64,000 bases of DNA from Mycolicibacterium sphagni (GTDB taxonomy: Bacteria > Actinomycetota > Actinomycetes > Mycobacteriales > Mycobacteriaceae): positions 62,001-126,000 of the forward strand of contig NZ_NOZR01000008.1 of the NCBI RefSeq assembly GCF_002250655.1, read 5' to 3'. Positions 27,304-37,100 of the stretch are shown here, one piece after another (position 1 is the stretch's first letter; the number at the start of each line of letters is the position of its first letter). The position numbers were made by a program, and so were the translations under genes. The notes beneath the pieces are model-generated. The model was not told where the DNA came from and did no database searches. It was given only the letters and a program-made list of their open reading frames with translations.

Positions 27304-28302
27304 GGAACTGCGCCCGCTGGTCCAGTACCGCATGAGGTGATCGGCCAGCCGATCCTCGACCGCTAGATGTGCCCGGATCCCGAAGATGACGTCGCGTTCC
27401 AGTGCCGGCTCCCGGCTGACCAGGTCGCCGACGACATCGGTGCGGACCACCTGTTCGTGCACGGCGTCCGCCTCGACGTGCTCCCGGTAGAACCGCACGC
27501 AGGCCTCCGGGGCGCCGAGCCGTTCCAGCGCATCGACCAGCCTCCGCGAGCCCGGCGATGAGGTGATCTCGGTGGACGCGAAGTGCCCGATCGCCGCGCC
27601 GCGATGCTCACGATGCAGGCCGAAGAACGACATCAAATTCACCACGGCCAGCGACACGGCGGGCACGGCGTCGATGTAACCCAAGTAGGTCGCATCCAGG
27701 TCCGCTGCCACCATCAGGTCGGCGAACAACTGCTGATGCACGTGATCGCCTCGGCCGGCACCGAACTCGTCGAACTCGACGGCCACGAAGGCGGCTTTGG
27801 CCTGGCCGGTCAGCCGGGGAATGGCCCACGCGTGCGGGTCGCCCTCCTTGAGGTGATAGAGCGAGCGGTGCACGAAGTACTCCTGCATCTGCTCCCAGGT
27901 CCCGGTGCTGCGCAGGTGGTAGGACGGCCCGGAACCGTCGACCGGTTCGATTGTCAGCTGCTCCATCTCGGCGGCCGCGGTGGTCTCGGCGCTGATCTCC
28001 CCGACATCGCGACGCACCGCGTCCAGGAATGCCTCTTCCAGTTGCGCGCGCAGATGCAGCAGACCGGGGTTCCACTCCCAGCCCGGGTCAACGCCGGCGA
28101 ACCCGCGGTAGTGCAGCTCGTAGCAGACGTAGAGCGCCAGCTGCAGATCGATGCCGTACGGGTCAGAGTCGCGCACCGGGGCCTCGACCCGAGCCAGATA
28201 ATTACGTGGCGCCCGTTCGGTCAGAAGCTCGAGGACAGCCATTGACAACGGTCCTCGAGCTTGGGGAAGAAGGGGTTCCAGCGAGATGGGGGCGAGCGTC
28301 AC
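27283..28302 (-). CDS. Iron-containing redox enzyme (haem-oxygenase-like fold, putative diiron)
   Basis: A 339-residue mostly helical protein of the iron-containing redox enzyme family. Possible metal ligands are in YVCYELHYRGF, EYFVHRSLYHLKEGDPHAW, VEFDEFGAGRGDHVHQQLF and GHFASTEITSS, FYREHVEADAVHEQV, which give the Glu/His spacing of haem-oxygenase-like diiron oxidases. The reaction is unknown. It faces the methyltransferase-CDGSH pair and overlaps the latter by 21 bases at the 3' ends; the three genes probably form one redox-stress group. Confidence 0.75.
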   Translation of the reverse strand: MTLAPISLEPLLPQARGPLSMAVLELLTERAPRNYLARVEAPVRDSDPYGIDLQLALYVCYELHYRGFAGVDPGWEWNPGLLHLRAQLEEAFLDAVRRDVGEISAETTAAAEMEQLTIEPVDGSGPSYHLRSTGTWEQMQEYFVHRSLYHLKEGDPHAWAIPRLTGQAKAAFVAVEFDEFGAGRGDHVHQQLFADLMVAADLDATYLGYIDAVPAVSLAVVNLMSFFGLHREHRGAAIGHFASTEITSSPGSRRLVDALERLGAPEACVRFYREHVEADAVHEQVVRTDVVGDLVSREPALERDVIFGIRAHLAVEDRLADHLMRYWTSGRSSLRRPLS

Positions 28303-28593
28303 CTAATCCTTTTCCCCCAACACGGGCCGGGCTAAACCCCGTGCGTCACATCAGGATCGGTTGACGGAGGCGACAAATGCGTCCGGGTCGGTGACGCCGA
28401 CCAGCAAAGTGCGCAGAGTCGTTGACCGGGCACCGGCACCGCCAACCGTGCACGCCCCAGCTCATCGACACCTGCAGCTGTTGAAACCGATCTTCGTCAT
28501 GGTGGCGACGACAGGGGCCCCATCAGTGGTTGCGATGGGTGAAAGTACCTGGTTGTACCGTGGGCCTGTCTCGACAGCGAAAGGCCGTCACCC

Positions 28594-30264
28594 ATGGACG
28601 CAGACGTCATCGTCGTCGGAGCCGGACTGGCTGGTCTCGTGGCTACCCACGAACTGACCAGCCGCGGCAAGAAGGTCCTGCTGGTCGACCAGGAGAACGA
28701 AGCGAACCTGGGCGGGCAGGCGTTCTGGTCGTTCGGCGGGCTGTTTCTGGTGGACTCTCCCGAACAGCGGCGCCTGGGAGTCAAGGACAGCCTCGACCTC
28801 GCCTGGAACGACTGGTCTGGCAGCGCCCAATTCGACCGCCTCGACGACGAGGACAGCTGGGCGGTGCGATGGGCCCATGCCTACGTAGACTTCGCCGCCG
28901 GCGAGAAGCGCTCATGGCTTCTCGGACACGGCATCAAATTCCTTCCCACGGTCGGCTGGGCCGAACGCGGTGACCTGCGCGCCGACGGGCACGGCAACTC
29001 GGTGCCGCGTTTCCACGTCGCATGGGGTACCGGGACCGGGGTGGTGGAGCCCTTCGTCAACTCGGCGCTGTCCGCCGCGGAGCGCGGGCTGGTGACGTTC
29101 CGGCACCGGCACCGGGTAGATGAACTGCTCATCGCCGACGGCGCGGTCACCGGCGTACGGGGCGCCGTACTGGCACCCGACAACGCGCCCCGCGGCGCGC
29201 CATCTAATCGGGATACCTTGGGGGAGTTCGAATTTCATGCCCAAGCCGTCATTCTCACCACCGGGGGCATCGGCGCCAACCACGACATCGTGCGGCAGTA
29301 CTGGCCGCAGCGACTGGGCACCCCGCCGCGCTCGATGATCACCGGAGTGCCCGCTTACGTCGATGGCAGGATGCTCGACATCGCCGCCGATTCCGGGGTG
29401 CGCACGGTCAACCGGGACCGGATGTGGCACTACACCGAGGGTGTGCAGAACTGGGATCCGATCTGGCCGGCGCACGCGATCCGGATCTTGCCGGGGCCGT
29501 CGTCGATCTGGTTCGACGCACTGGGCCGGCGGCTGCCCCAGCCGTACCTGCCCGGCTACGACACCCTTGGCACGTTGCGCTATCTGCGCACCACTCCGGA
29601 GATCGCCGGCTACGACCACAGTTGGTTCGTCCTCACCCAGAAGATCATCGAGCGCGAGTTCGCCCTGTCGGGTTCCGAACAGAACCCCGACATCACCAGC
29701 AAGGACCGCGCCGGATTCCTCAAGGAGCGGCTGCTGACAAAAGGCGCGCCGGCGCCGGTGGAAGCCTTCAAACGCCACGGCGCGGACTTCGTGGTGGCTG
29801 ATCGCCTCGACGAGCTGGTCGCGAAAATGAATGCGCTGACCGACGAACCGCTGTTGGACGCCGGACACCTGCGGGCGCAGATCGAGGCCCGCGATCTGCA
29901 GATGGCCAACCCGTATTCCAAGGACGCGCAGGTGCAGGGCATCCGTAACTCGCGGCGCTACATCGGCGACCGGATCGGCCGGACCGCCGCCCCGCACCGG
30001 ATCCTCGACCCGGCGGCGGGCCCGCTGATCGGGGTGAAGCTGCACATCCTGACCCGCAAGACTCTCGGCGGCATCCAGACAGATCTGTCGTCTCGGGCGA
30101 TAGGCGTCGACGGCAGGCCGATCGACGGGCTGTACGCCGCGGGTGAAGTGGCCGGATTCGGTGGCGGCGGCGTGCACGGATACAACGCGTTGGAGGGCAC
30201 GTTCCTCGGGGGCTGCCTGTTCTCGGGCCGCGCCGCAGGCCGGGCGGCTGCAACAGCACTGTAG
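28594..30264 (+). CDS. FAD-binding dehydrogenase (KstD/fumarate reductase flavoprotein-like)
   Basis: A 556-residue flavoprotein. The N-terminal dinucleotide loop is VIVVGAGLAGLVATHEL, then LLVDQENEANLGGQAFWSFGGLF for FAD. The C-terminus has GLYAAGEVAGFGGGGVHGYNALEGTFLGGCLFSGRAAG in pieces, the typical FAD-binding closure. It resembles the mycobacterial FAD-binding dehydrogenase Rv0785 more than true 3-ketosteroid dehydrogenases. Substrate unknown. No tight neighbours; 291 bases of non-coding sequence separate it from the divergent redox enzyme gene. Confidence 0.85.
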   Translation: MDADVIVVGAGLAGLVATHELTSRGKKVLLVDQENEANLGGQAFWSFGGLFLVDSPEQRRLGVKDSLDLAWNDWSGSAQFDRLDDEDSWAVRWAHAYVDFAAGEKRSWLLGHGIKFLPTVGWAERGDLRADGHGNSVPRFHVAWGTGTGVVEPFVNSALSAAERGLVTFRHRHRVDELLIADGAVTGVRGAVLAPDNAPRGAPSNRDTLGEFEFHAQAVILTTGGIGANHDIVRQYWPQRLGTPPRSMITGVPAYVDGRMLDIAADSGVRTVNRDRMWHYTEGVQNWDPIWPAHAIRILPGPSSIWFDALGRRLPQPYLPGYDTLGTLRYLRTTPEIAGYDHSWFVLTQKIIEREFALSGSEQNPDITSKDRAGFLKERLLTKGAPAPVEAFKRHGADFVVADRLDELVAKMNALTDEPLLDAGHLRAQIEARDLQMANPYSKDAQVQGIRNSRRYIGDRIGRTAAPHRILDPAAGPLIGVKLHILTRKTLGGIQTDLSSRAIGVDGRPIDGLYAAGEVAGFGGGGVHGYNALEGTFLGGCLFSGRAAGRAAATAL

Positions 30265-30383
30265 ATCGTGCCCCCGACCAGCCCCGGGAGCGTTGCTGTC
30301 TCATTTGACGTTGACGTCAATATAGAGGGATGTTGATCCGAGCCGCGGCCCGATAGTATGGCTCCATCAGGAAGGGGGCCGAA

Positions 30384-30977
30384 ATGAGCCTTCGACGTAC
30401 ATCGCTTCGAGCGGTGGCCACCACGGCGTTGTCAGTGGGGGCGTTGTTTGCGGCGGGTGGCGTCGCATCAGCCGCACCCGCCGATCCGGCCAGCCCGGAT
30501 GAATTTGGGTCGTTCCTCGACAGCTTGACGAACACCTACAACAACACCATCGCTCGGTCGGTGGATGAGGCGCGCGACTCGGCCACCCAGCAGACGGAGG
30601 CCAACATTGCGACCGCTATCGCGGTGCCGGTGGCCAACGGTGCGGTCGGTGGCGCGACCGCCGTGGCCGGCAGTGCGGCATCGGCGTTGGTGTTCTCGGC
30701 GTTCCAGAACGGCTTCAATCCGTTCGGGAGTCTGACGTCGGCGGCGGTTCCGGCTGCTGCCTCGGTGCCGGCGCTGAGCGCGGCGAGCCTGCCGGCCGCC
30801 CCAGCATTGCCGCCACCACCTGCCCTCGGCCCGATGCCCGCGATCGGTCCGCCTCCGCTGCCGCCGCCACCTGCGTTGCCGCCGCCTCCGTGGATCCCGT
30901 TCCTGCCGGGCTCACCGCCCCTGCCGGGTCCGCCGCCGCTGCCGCCGCCCCCAGCGTTGCCGCCACCCCCGTTCTGA
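30384..30977 (+). CDS. Secreted alanine/proline-rich protein
   Basis: A 197-residue exported protein. The signal peptide spans about 30 residues (Arg-rich start, ALSVGALFAAGG core, ASAA cleavage). The middle is helical and Ala-rich (ARDSATQQTEANIATAIAVP). The last about 60 residues are proline runs (PPPPALPPPPW, PPLPGPPPLPPPP), as in mycobacterial wall-associated proteins. SD AGGAAGGGGG lies upstream. No known enzyme motif. Confidence 0.7.
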   Translation: MSLRRTSLRAVATTALSVGALFAAGGVASAAPADPASPDEFGSFLDSLTNTYNNTIARSVDEARDSATQQTEANIATAIAVPVANGAVGGATAVAGSAASALVFSAFQNGFNPFGSLTSAAVPAAASVPALSAASLPAAPALPPPPALGPMPAIGPPPLPPPPALPPPPWIPFLPGSPPLPGPPPLPPPPALPPPPF

Positions 30978-30988
30978 CGCGGAGTTAG

Positions 30989-31030
30989 TTCACCCCCGGG
31001 CCTATCGAGGTCCGGGGGTGAATCTCTTTA
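30989..31030 (+). terminator. Intrinsic terminator after the proline-rich protein gene
   Basis: An 11-bp perfect stem (30989-30999 pairing with 31012-31022) with a 12-base loop and a short T-rich tail (TCTCTTTA). It lies 11 bases after the stop codon. Confidence 0.8.
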
Positions 31031-31123
31031 TGTCGCGGTACCGCGTAATGACCTCAATGAACACCGAAACCTTGCTACGTTCGGCGGGATCGCAGTTCCA
31101 CCCGGGGAAGGGAAGGTCAAGCC

Positions 31124-32482
31124 GTGGGCGCAGGCGTGTTCGTCGGACGGATCGGCGGGCTTGCCGCCGCGCTGGGAGTGGGTGCGGGAATAGCCCTTGC
31201 CGCGCAGGGTGTGGCATGGGCGGATTCGGGGTCCTCGTCCACCGGCGCCTCGTCACCGGCAAACAAAGCGACCACGGCATCGGGGGCGCGATACAAAGCG
31301 CCGCCATCGGCCAATACGCAAGCGTTGGCGTCGATTTCGACGCCGCGAGGCGGCATCGCCGCCAACCAGGTTCCCAAAGCGCCGAACATCGTGGCGGTGA
31401 CACTGTCTGTTCTCGGCGTCAGTCGCCGCGATAACGAGCCCAGCGCTGCTTCCGCAACAGTCAGTGCCACAACATCTTTGGCTGGTCATGCCACGTCGGC
31501 CAGAGCGATCGCAAAAACAGAAACAGTTTCCGCGGCCGACACCCCGCCGATCGACGAGAGCTTGTACACCGGTCCGCCGCCGACGATTATCCAACGGGCA
31601 GTGGTGGTCGGGCTGCGTCTGATCGATTTCGTGACGACGACATTCCACCTGCCCTTCAGCCTCGCCGGTACCAGCGCGCAAATCCCGTTCTTCACCGACG
31701 GTGTGCCGGACTTCTTCCTGCTGGCCGGAATCAAGGCGCAGAAGACCGAATACGAAGGTATGGCCGTGTGGACCCTGACACCACGCGACCCGAGCGGCCA
31801 GTACGTCGTGGCCATCCATGGCGGCTCATTCATCGGCCAGATCAGCATCTTCCACTGGTGGACCTATACCGACATGGCCCGCGACACCGGCGCGACCATC
31901 ATCGTCCCGCTCTATACCCTTGCCCCGCAAGGCAATGCGGCCACCGACATACCTGTGATGGCTGACTTCATCAGCTCGGTGATCACGGCGTACGGCACCG
32001 ACAATGTCAGCGTGGACGGCGACTCGGCCGGCGGCACCATCGCGTTGGCCGCTCTGCAGGAGATCGTCAAGCGCAACGGCGCGCAGCCCCATCGTCTCCT
32101 CCTGCTGGCACCGGCGCTCGACCTCTCAGACACGTTCCAGAACCCGGTCGATGACCCACTCTTGGGCAACCCCGCCGATTCGCACAACACCAACCTGCTG
32201 ACGTGGGCGGGCGATCTCGCCCTGAATGATCCCATCGTCAGCCCGATCTACGGTTCGCTGGCTGGCTTGCCGCCGACCACCGTGTACTCGAGTTCCAATG
32301 ATCTGCTCACGCAACAAACGTTGCGACTGCGCGACGAGGCGATCGCGACGGACGCTGACTTCACGTTCGTGCTCCGGGAAGGTCAGTTCCACGACTGGAC
32401 GATCTTCGCGCCCCTCCCGGACGCTTATCGGGAGCGTCCGGGGATCTACCAAGCCCTCGGACTGACGCTCCGGGCCAAGTAA
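31124..32482 (+). CDS. Secreted alpha/beta hydrolase (hormone-sensitive-lipase-like)
   Basis: A 452-residue exported esterase or lipase. An N-terminal signal sequence (GGLAAALGVGAGIALAAQGVAWA) is followed by a Ser/Ala-rich linker to about residue 140. The hydrolase domain has the oxyanion motif VAIHGGSFIG, the nucleophile elbow VDGDSAGGTIAL, the acid in SSSNDLL and the His in GQFHDWTIF. The order fits the HSL group, like mycobacterial Lip proteins, but with an export signal. It starts at GTG 31124 with GGAAGG seven bases upstream. Likely acts on lipids outside the membrane; substrate unknown. Confidence 0.82.
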   Translation: MGAGVFVGRIGGLAAALGVGAGIALAAQGVAWADSGSSSTGASSPANKATTASGARYKAPPSANTQALASISTPRGGIAANQVPKAPNIVAVTLSVLGVSRRDNEPSAASATVSATTSLAGHATSARAIAKTETVSAADTPPIDESLYTGPPPTIIQRAVVVGLRLIDFVTTTFHLPFSLAGTSAQIPFFTDGVPDFFLLAGIKAQKTEYEGMAVWTLTPRDPSGQYVVAIHGGSFIGQISIFHWWTYTDMARDTGATIIVPLYTLAPQGNAATDIPVMADFISSVITAYGTDNVSVDGDSAGGTIALAALQEIVKRNGAQPHRLLLLAPALDLSDTFQNPVDDPLLGNPADSHNTNLLTWAGDLALNDPIVSPIYGSLAGLPPTTVYSSSNDLLTQQTLRLRDEAIATDADFTFVLREGQFHDWTIFAPLPDAYRERPGIYQALGLTLRAK

Positions 32483-32576
32483 AAGGCCTCAACCGAAGTA
32501 CTCGATCAAGGCCCTGTGCCAAAACACGAGTCGGGGTAGCTGGACTCCGGTGGCAATGTCGTCGATGGCAGAGCGC

Positions 32577-32605
32577 GGGCCGGGCGACGATTCGTCACCC
32601 GGCCC
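32577..32605. terminator. Hairpin between convergent hydrolase and small secreted protein genes
   Basis: Arms 32577-32590 and 32592-32605 (GGGCCGGG... against ...CCCGGCCC) pair with one mismatch and a very short loop. No T-run. It sits between two convergent genes, so it can serve both strands. Confidence 0.5.
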
Positions 32606-32637
32606 AGCCCGTCGCTGCTGACGGTCATCTGTTCATG

Positions 32638-33087
32638 TCACATCGGAATCCATATGCCGAACGCCTGGAAGCCCCATGCGCCGCGGTCCTGGTCCCAGTA
32701 CGGCTCAACGCGCTGGCCCTGCCAATTGAACGGTTGATGGTCGAAACGTGCGTCGTCGATGCCCCGCTGATCCCAGGGCCGCTGGTCCCAGCCCTGATCG
32801 GGCCGCCACTGATCGGGCTGTCCCTGATCGGGCCGCCACTGATCGGGCTGTCCCTGATCCGGCCGCCATTGATCGGGCTGTCCCTGATTCCCCCACTGGT
32901 GATTGTCTCCGCCATTACCGCGGGCATCCGGGCCGCCACCTCCGTGGTCATTACCCTGGCAGTTCTGTTGCCAACAGGGTTGGCCCGGGTCAGCCGAAGC
33001 GATGCCGGCTCCGGCTCCCAGTCCGAGGGCCGACAGGCCCAACACAGCAGCGACGGCGCCCTTGGCGAAATCTGTTTTGACGTTCAT
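32638..33087 (-). CDS. Small secreted protein with GQPDQWRPDQ repeats
   Basis: A 149-residue exported protein. The signal peptide (FAKGAVAAVLGLSALGLGAGAGIASA) is followed by a cysteine pair (PCWQQNCQG) and a Gly/Asp-rich stretch. Three tandem copies of the 10-residue unit GQPDQWRPDQ come next, then an aromatic C-terminal domain (RVEPYWDQDRGAWGFQAFGIWIPM in pieces). It starts at ATG 33087 with TAAGGAG upstream; a longer reading to 33135 lacks this. Function unknown; wall-binding is possible given the aromatic/Pro content. Confidence 0.72.
   Translation of the reverse strand: MNVKTDFAKGAVAAVLGLSALGLGAGAGIASADPGQPCWQQNCQGNDHGGGGPDARGNGGDNHQWGNQGQPDQWRPDQGQPDQWRPDQGQPDQWRPDQGWDQRPWDQRGIDDARFDHQPFNWQGQRVEPYWDQDRGAWGFQAFGIWIPM
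32796..32890. repeat. 30-bp tandem repeat, three copies, within the secreted protein gene
   Basis: Three 30-bp units encode GQPDQWRPDQ. They are nearly identical (single-base changes in the last copy), in frame, and without spacers. Confidence 0.8.
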
Positions 33088-33488
33088 GGTGCAACTCCTT
33101 AGTTTCGTGCGCTGACTCCGACATCGCGTATGCAAGCGAAGCCAGTTCCGGTAACCGCGATTCGTTTCACCACTGCCCTCTTCTTGACGAGAGGCGTGCC
33201 CACCACCGTCTGGTGGCGTTGGGTACGTATCACAGCGCCGCGCCCGCCGGGTTAGCCAGGCGGTTGGTCGCGCGCAGTTGGTGCATCGGCCTCAACGGAG
33301 TTACCCCTTGCGCGGGTTGCCCAATCTGCGGTCCGATTGAAACGCCTGATCCAGTCGACGCGAAAGAGTCGAATCCAGGGGTCGTCGCCATTAGCGATGT
33401 TGGGAGCGCCAAGAACTAGCCGTAAGCGGGTTGACGACGTCGGCGAGTTCAGGTGGTTGCTGAAGTCACTGCGGACGGATTGCGGACG
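33088..33488. other. Non-coding stretch left of the island
   Basis: No convincing gene on either strand. It contains the promoter and SD region of the small secreted protein gene at its left end. At its right end is one paired CTGCGGAC-like repeat (33469 and 33480). Confidence 0.5.
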
Positions 33489-33860
33489 CTATGGCAGTCG
33501 CTCTCGCTCCGCGGGTTCGTTTCCGGTGAAGTTGATGGAGCGGACCTCGCGCGCTGCATAGAAGGCCAAGACGTACCCGGCTGCAGGGTCGGCCCACCAC
33601 CAGCCCAATGTCGCGTTCAGGGTTAGACCCGCCAACACCGCCGCCGCCAGCAGGCCGTCGATTAGTGTCACGCGTCCTTCGGTGCGCAAAACGGGGTTGT
33701 TCAGTGCAGCCCCCGTTCGGGCCTTGCCTGCCGCCAAGAGAAACATCACAAGCGCGGTGATTGCGGTCCACACGATTCCCAGCGGGCTTGGCGTGGCGTG
33801 GTGGCCGCTGACCAGGACGACGGTGGACTGCACCGTGAGCTGGCCGTCCGAGAGGCGTTG
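33489..33860 (-). pseudogene. Cation diffusion facilitator remnant, N-terminally truncated
   Basis: The reading SGHHATPSPLGIVWTAI, LVMFLLAAGKARTGAALNNP, VLRTEGRVTLIDGLLAAAVL, TLNATLGWWWADPAAGYVL and YAAREVRSI is the C-terminal half of a mycobacterial cation-efflux (CDF/TMEM163-like) transporter. The N-terminal half (first three helices and the metal site) is missing: upstream there is a terminator hairpin and then the displaced tRNA 3' half. It lies just outside the left end of the island, so the truncation probably dates from an earlier event at this tRNA. Confidence 0.6.
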
Positions 33861-33895
33861 GTAACGGGCTCCAGGGGCAGTACCGAGTACGCAGG

Positions 33896-33928
33896 AAGCC
33901 CTGATCGGACAATCCGAATCAGGGCTTT
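33896..33928. terminator. Intrinsic terminator at the left island flank
   Basis: Arms AAGCCCTGAT (33896-33905) and ATCAGGGCTT (33918-33927) pair perfectly and CGG/CCG extends the stem; TTTT follows on the plus strand. It lies 18 bases beyond the left attachment repeat, so it is probably the original terminator of tRNA-Pro before the insertion (bidirectional). Confidence 0.65.
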
Positions 33929-33945
33929 TACCTGTACTTTTCGCG

Positions 33946-33991
33946 GTCGGGGTGGCGGGATTCGAACCCACGACCTCTTCGTCCCGAACGA
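33946..33991. repeat. attL: displaced 3' half of tRNA-Pro (46-bp repeat)
   Basis: Identical over 46 bases to 53742-53787. It contains the T arm and acceptor strand plus the anticodon arm of a tRNA, but the 5' half does not follow, so it is not a working tRNA gene. Confidence 0.95.
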
Positions 33992-34092
33992 CACCACCAG
34001 CGAGTTTGGCGATGAGGACGGCGCTGGAAGCGTTTGAAGTGCCACCTCATCATGTTGATTTGGTTGGATGCGTAAGGGCGCGAACGACGTTA

Positions 34093-34111
34093 CTGCGGAC
34101 TGGCTGCGGAC
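34093..34111. repeat. Putative integrase arm-type site, left
   Basis: Two CTGCGGAC copies at 34093 and 34104 (11-bp period), 102 bases inside attL. The same pair with the same spacing (53661, 53672) lies 81 bases inside attR. In the excised circle they would flank the core on both sides, as lambda-type arm sites do. Confidence 0.5.
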
Positions 34112-34199
34112 CACCGGCTGACCAGCTGACAGGACAGTGGTCTTCAGCTGGAGAATCGGGACAAGCTGTGGACTCCGGGGGTATCTGGGCAGCGCGGTT

Positions 34200-37100
34200 T
34201 CACGCTGACTCGAATCCTGACTGATCAAACTTCAACGTCTTTGCGTTCTCGGAAACAGTCCGAATCTTGTTCTCGTCGAAGCCTGTAAAGTCGACCGCTT
34301 CGATCTCAATCTTCACGACCAGGTCGATGCCATGCTCCCGCAGATTGGCTATTACTTCGTCGGCGATGTTCTTGAACTCCATCGCGATCTTGTCTGAGCT
34401 GAGCGTCTTTACACCGTAAAAGCGTGTGAATGCAATATCTACTGGACCCGGGCCGGTTCCGGTGTCTTCCCCCGTTGAACTCTCCGTCCCAGTGTCCGTG
34501 CCGATTCCAATGCCGGTCTCAGTACCAGCTCCAGTCCCTGTCGGCGCCTCGTGCTGACGTTGATGTAGCGCGACGTCAGGGCGCACCAGCAGCAGCGAAT
34601 CAGCGGGCGCAGGTGCTGAGTTGGTATCCCCGGGAATCCACAGTCCGACATAACGTCCCGTGGAAGCATCGATACTCGTCGCGAGAGCGAACGCGTCGGT
34701 TTCCCAGATCATCGGGAGGTCGAGGACACCCTCCTCCAGCACTCGGCGGTCCCGCAAGCGCGGCATGTACGGATACTGGCAGTAGAGCGCCCACAGCGCC
34801 CCAAGGCTGACGTTGCCGTCTTTCCAGATCTGCGGGACCTTGTTGATGGCCAGCCGAATCGTGACCGCTGCCTGGCGGCTCGACAGATCCCCGTCGCTGC
34901 CGAGCCGGCGGGAAACCCGCTCGGCCAGTGACTCGGACTGGCCCTCAATCTTCGTCTCCCGCAGTATAAATGGAGCGCTAGCGTCCGGTTGGTAGGGCAC
35001 CAGGGCCCACGTAAAGGTCTGCAGAAGACGGGACTTTACCGTCTGGTCGGCTTGCGCCTGCCGATTCGAGGCTTGGTTCTTCTGGTTCTGCGTCAGGTCC
35101 AGGTCAGCCTCGTTCGCCAACACGTGGGTCCACCCCAGATAGTCCCGCGTGGCGGCATCCAGTTCTTCGAGTCGAGCTTCGTCAGCAGCCAGGTACACCA
35201 GCATGTTGCGGTTGGTCCGGTTAGCGGTGCCGCGCTGCTCGGTGGCATTGTGCGCAAACGCCTTTGCGGGCGAGTCCGATCCGCGCTTGTGCGCCGCCTT
35301 CGGATGCAGGATCACCAGGCGGGCTTCATCGGTGTCCGGGATGTCAGCGTTGGCTTCCGGGCAGACGTGCACGCCTGCGAAGTCCCCACGTGTTTTTGCC
35401 TGGGCTTGCAGACGGTGTGCGATCTCGGCCCACACGTCTTCCTTATGTAGGCGCTCGGCTTGGTCCTTCGCGGTGCGGCTGATGTTGGCCTGCAGGTCAT
35501 ACCAGTACTTGCCCGATCCGGAGTAGAAGTACGTGGCGCGATCACCCAGCTGAGTCAGTGCGGCATGGAAGTTGCCCGGCACGTCACCGGGTACGGCGGT
35601 GCCAAGGAAAACGCGTTGGGTCTCAAGCCCTTTGTGTGCGGAGCCGATCGTCGGTGTCGCGCCGAAGAAGACGGTGCGGGCAAGTCGCTTGGTGAGCGAC
35701 CGCTGACCAAAGACGGGCTTCTCTTTGTCGATACGGGCCGGTTCGGAGTTCGGTCCGTCGACATCGGCGTCGATGATGGCTTTCCAGGAGTCCTGCAGAT
35801 AACTGGTGAGTTCGGCGTTCACACTGGAGGTGGCCAGCGGGATGGACCCAGGCATGATCAATGGTGACGCGTCCTCACCGGTCCACAACGCATGAATGAC
35901 GCTGCTCATCAGCCGCAGGACACCGCGGGTGCGTTGGAAACGCTCCAGCGACGACCACTCTTCGTAGAGTCGGTCGAACAGCTCGGGATGGATTGGGTAT
36001 GTCCGTTTGATGCGGTCTTCGTAGGCTGTGTCGCGGGATTCGCGAGGAAAGTCGTCGGTGTATTTGCGGTACATGTCGACGTACGCCCGGGCGGTGGCGC
36101 CGATCGAGGCCAGTGCAGCACCGTTGGGCTGGATGAATAGCCGCTGTCGGACGATCTGGTAGGCCTCGGCAGAGGACGCCGGTCGCCACTGGTCGGCGAC
36201 GCGGCGCACGACGTTCTGCAGCCTTTTAAGTGCTTCGAGGCCGTGCGCGCCGCCGACCTCCTCGGCGTTGCCGGCGACGATTTTGTCGGGTGCATCGCCG
36301 GATTCCGAGGCGGGGATGGAAATGACCAGCAGGACACCGGAAGTACCCTTCGCGGCCTCTGTGAGCGATTGGGCGAAGGTGAACTGGTCGTCGAAGGTGC
36401 CTCCAGCCAGGTCGTCGCGGCCGACGAGTGAACGGGCGTAGGCGACCCATTCATCGATCAGGATGACGGCGGGGGAGTACTTGGCGAGCAGCTCGTGCAG
36501 GGCTTCGCCAGGGGTGGTGCGGTCCGCGTCGGCCTTGGCGATCAGTGCATAGGCCTCCGAGCCGCCGAGTTGCCAGGCGAGCTCACCCCAGAGGGTGTTG
36601 ACATGGGTGCCGTCGTCCTTGGTCTCTCCCGACGGGCTGAAGTGGTTGCCGACAATGGCGACCCGGTTGACCTTTGCGCCGGTGTAGCCATTCGTGGTGA
36701 GCAGCTCCTGGGTATCCTGCGGGAACCGCCCGACGGGCAATCCCGCCGCGACGTGCCACAGCGCGAGCATCGAGTGCGTCTTGCCGCCGCCAAAGTTGGT
36801 CTGCAGGTTAATAACTGGCGGGGCGTTGTCATCGCCGGAGAGCCGGCGCACAGCTCGGCCGACGAGATCCGTCAGTCCCTCGGTGAGGTAGGTGCGGCGG
36901 AAGAACTCGACGGCGTCGGCGTAGCCAGAATCCTGTTCACCGCCAAATGCCACTTTGTAGAGGTCGGCGGCGAACTCAGAGGCCGCGAAGTTTCCGGTAG
37001 CGACATCGTGGTGGGGCGGCAGCACATCGCGCCAGGGCTTGAGGCCGGCGGCCTCGGGGTTGTCGACGGCGGCCTTGAGCGTCTTCTTGTCGTCTTTGTC

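Noticed and set aside
28361..28657. 98-residue frame before the FAD dehydrogenase
   Set aside because: No SD, low-quality composition, and it overlaps the dehydrogenase start in another frame.
32796..32890. CRISPR-like 30-bp repeats
   Set aside because: Units are directly adjacent without spacers, in frame, and encode GQPDQWRPDQ of a secreted protein.
33946..33991. A second tRNA-Pro gene at the left end
   Set aside because: Only the 3' half is present; the D arm and 5' acceptor strand are absent.
33798..34224. Open frames reading [13 protein letters not shown] across attL
   Set aside because: They are antisense translation of the tRNA 3' half and its flanks; this is a familiar artefact of tRNA genes, and no SD or domain supports them.
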